Source: an uncultured Candidatus Saccharibacteria bacterium (GTDB lineage Bacteria > Patescibacteriota > Saccharimonadia > Saccharimonadales > UBA4665). From it: a stretch of DNA of 15,926 nt. Shown here piece by piece: positions 15,414 through 15,926 of this stretch (positions are counted from its first letter, which is position 1; every line of letters starts with the position of its first letter). The notes under the pieces are model-generated. The model was not told the DNA's origin. It ran no database searches and saw only the letters and a list, made by a program, of their open reading frames with translations. The DNA lies in contig CALKHY010000157.1 of assembly GCA_937988795.1 (NCBI GenBank), positions 1 to 15,926 on the forward strand. Direction: 5' to 3'. The translations under genes and the position numbers were made by a program.

Positions 15414-15926
15414 CTATTGCACTGTGGAGCGATTGCCTTGCTCGTCAAAGCACTCCTCTCCCTTAAAGGCCTTCCTAAGGTCTTCGGTGTCATAGGTTGA
15501 ACATGCAGGCGGTTCCTGTGTTTTTCTGAAGAACTGCCACTCGCCATCGGTTTTTCTGTAGAACAGGGCTTGTAAGCCGCCGCCGCCAAAGCCGCCATAG
15601 GCAAGCTGTGCCTTCTGATACCCGGGTGTTTCACTATCGGTAATTTGCAGGCGTAAGAGCACGGTTGATTCGTCAACGCCCGGCAAGATGTCTGCGAAAG
15701 GCTTAACGGCCGCAGCCCCCTCCGCGTACCGGTCGATCGAGCCGCAGCTAGCAAGCGAACCGCTTATTTGGCTTTCTGGTGTATTTACCGTGCAGATAAG
15801 ACCTTGGCCCATGTAGACGTCGGTTGCGTCGTACGCTCCTTCAACTTGGATCGTTTCGGTCTTTTTGAGGCCAAGATCAGTGTAAACCTTAGCGATCTCC
15901 TGGCGGGCAGCCACGTCCGACGGATA
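15414..15926 (-). CDS. Hypothetical, probably secreted protein, N-terminus off the window
   Basis: The frame stays open to the window edge (YPSDVAARQEIAKVY is the first visible part). A GTG at 15914 is in frame, but nothing marks it as the start, so the gene is taken as 5'-truncated. About 170 residues are visible, with four cysteines (LICTV, ASCGS, PACST, EECFD) that could form two disulphides, and a C-terminal block LFYRKTDGEWQFFRK. This fits an exported domain whose signal peptide or lipobox would be outside the window. The family is not recognised. It ends 12 bp before the shared terminator. Confidence 0.75.
   Translation of the reverse strand, partial: YPSDVAARQEIAKVYTDLGLKKTETIQVEGAYDATDVYMGQGLICTVNTPESQISGSLASCGSIDRYAEGAAAVKPFADILPGVDESTVLLRLQITDSETPGYQKAQLAYGGFGGGGLQALFYRKTDGEWQFFRKTQEPPACSTYDTEDLRKAFKGEECFDEQGNRSTVQ

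Overview
The window looks like a contig end from a small-genome bacterium of the Candidate Phyla Radiation, most likely Candidatus Saccharibacteria (TM7). The pointers are compact gene packing, many starts without a Shine-Dalgarno site, several predicted leaderless genes, many lineage-type hypothetical membrane and secreted proteins, and ordinary use of TGA as a stop, which argues against the recoded CPR lineages. This placement is an inference from gene content and not a database result. The first 12 bases match the 3' end of an Illumina adapter, so the left edge is artificial.

Layout. 1-4250, proteostasis: a truncated small gene, clpP (-) behind a perfect CIRCE operator, an unknown plus-strand gene wedged between clpP and tig, tig (-) with a perfect 9-bp-arm palindrome around its start codon, and two small membrane-protein genes (-). 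4250-5900, an RNA and mobile island: tRNA-Leu(GAG), a LAGLIDADG homing endonuclease whose reading frame ends inside that tRNA, tRNA-Val(CAC) and tRNA-Val(UAC), five intrinsic terminators, and two similar 'tail' elements. Each tail element repeats the last 15-18 nt of the neighbouring tRNA and holds an inverted T-arm half-site around the octamer CGCTTCGC. 5939-7881: acylphosphatase, lemA and htpX. 7962-12779: one tightly packed operon with a membrane protein, NAD-dependent DNA ligase, an HD-domain hydrolase, an unknown protein and an ITPA-type house-cleaning pyrophosphatase. 12881-13810: corA. 13811-15260: three unknown genes, two of them overlapping. 15289-end: tRNA-Ala(GGC), a shared bidirectional terminator and a truncated unknown gene (-).

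How parts fit. ClpP and trigger factor form a protein-quality group, and clpP is placed under HrcA-type heat-shock control by CIRCE; htpX and lemA form a membrane-quality pair. The ligA operon joins DNA sealing with nucleotide-pool sanitation. The most unusual part is the tRNA island. The homing endonuclease shares 35 bp with tRNA-Leu, and two tRNA genes are each trailed by a structured partial copy of their own 3' end. The clearest protein oddity is a full-length LigA with no cysteine at all, hence no C4 zinc finger.
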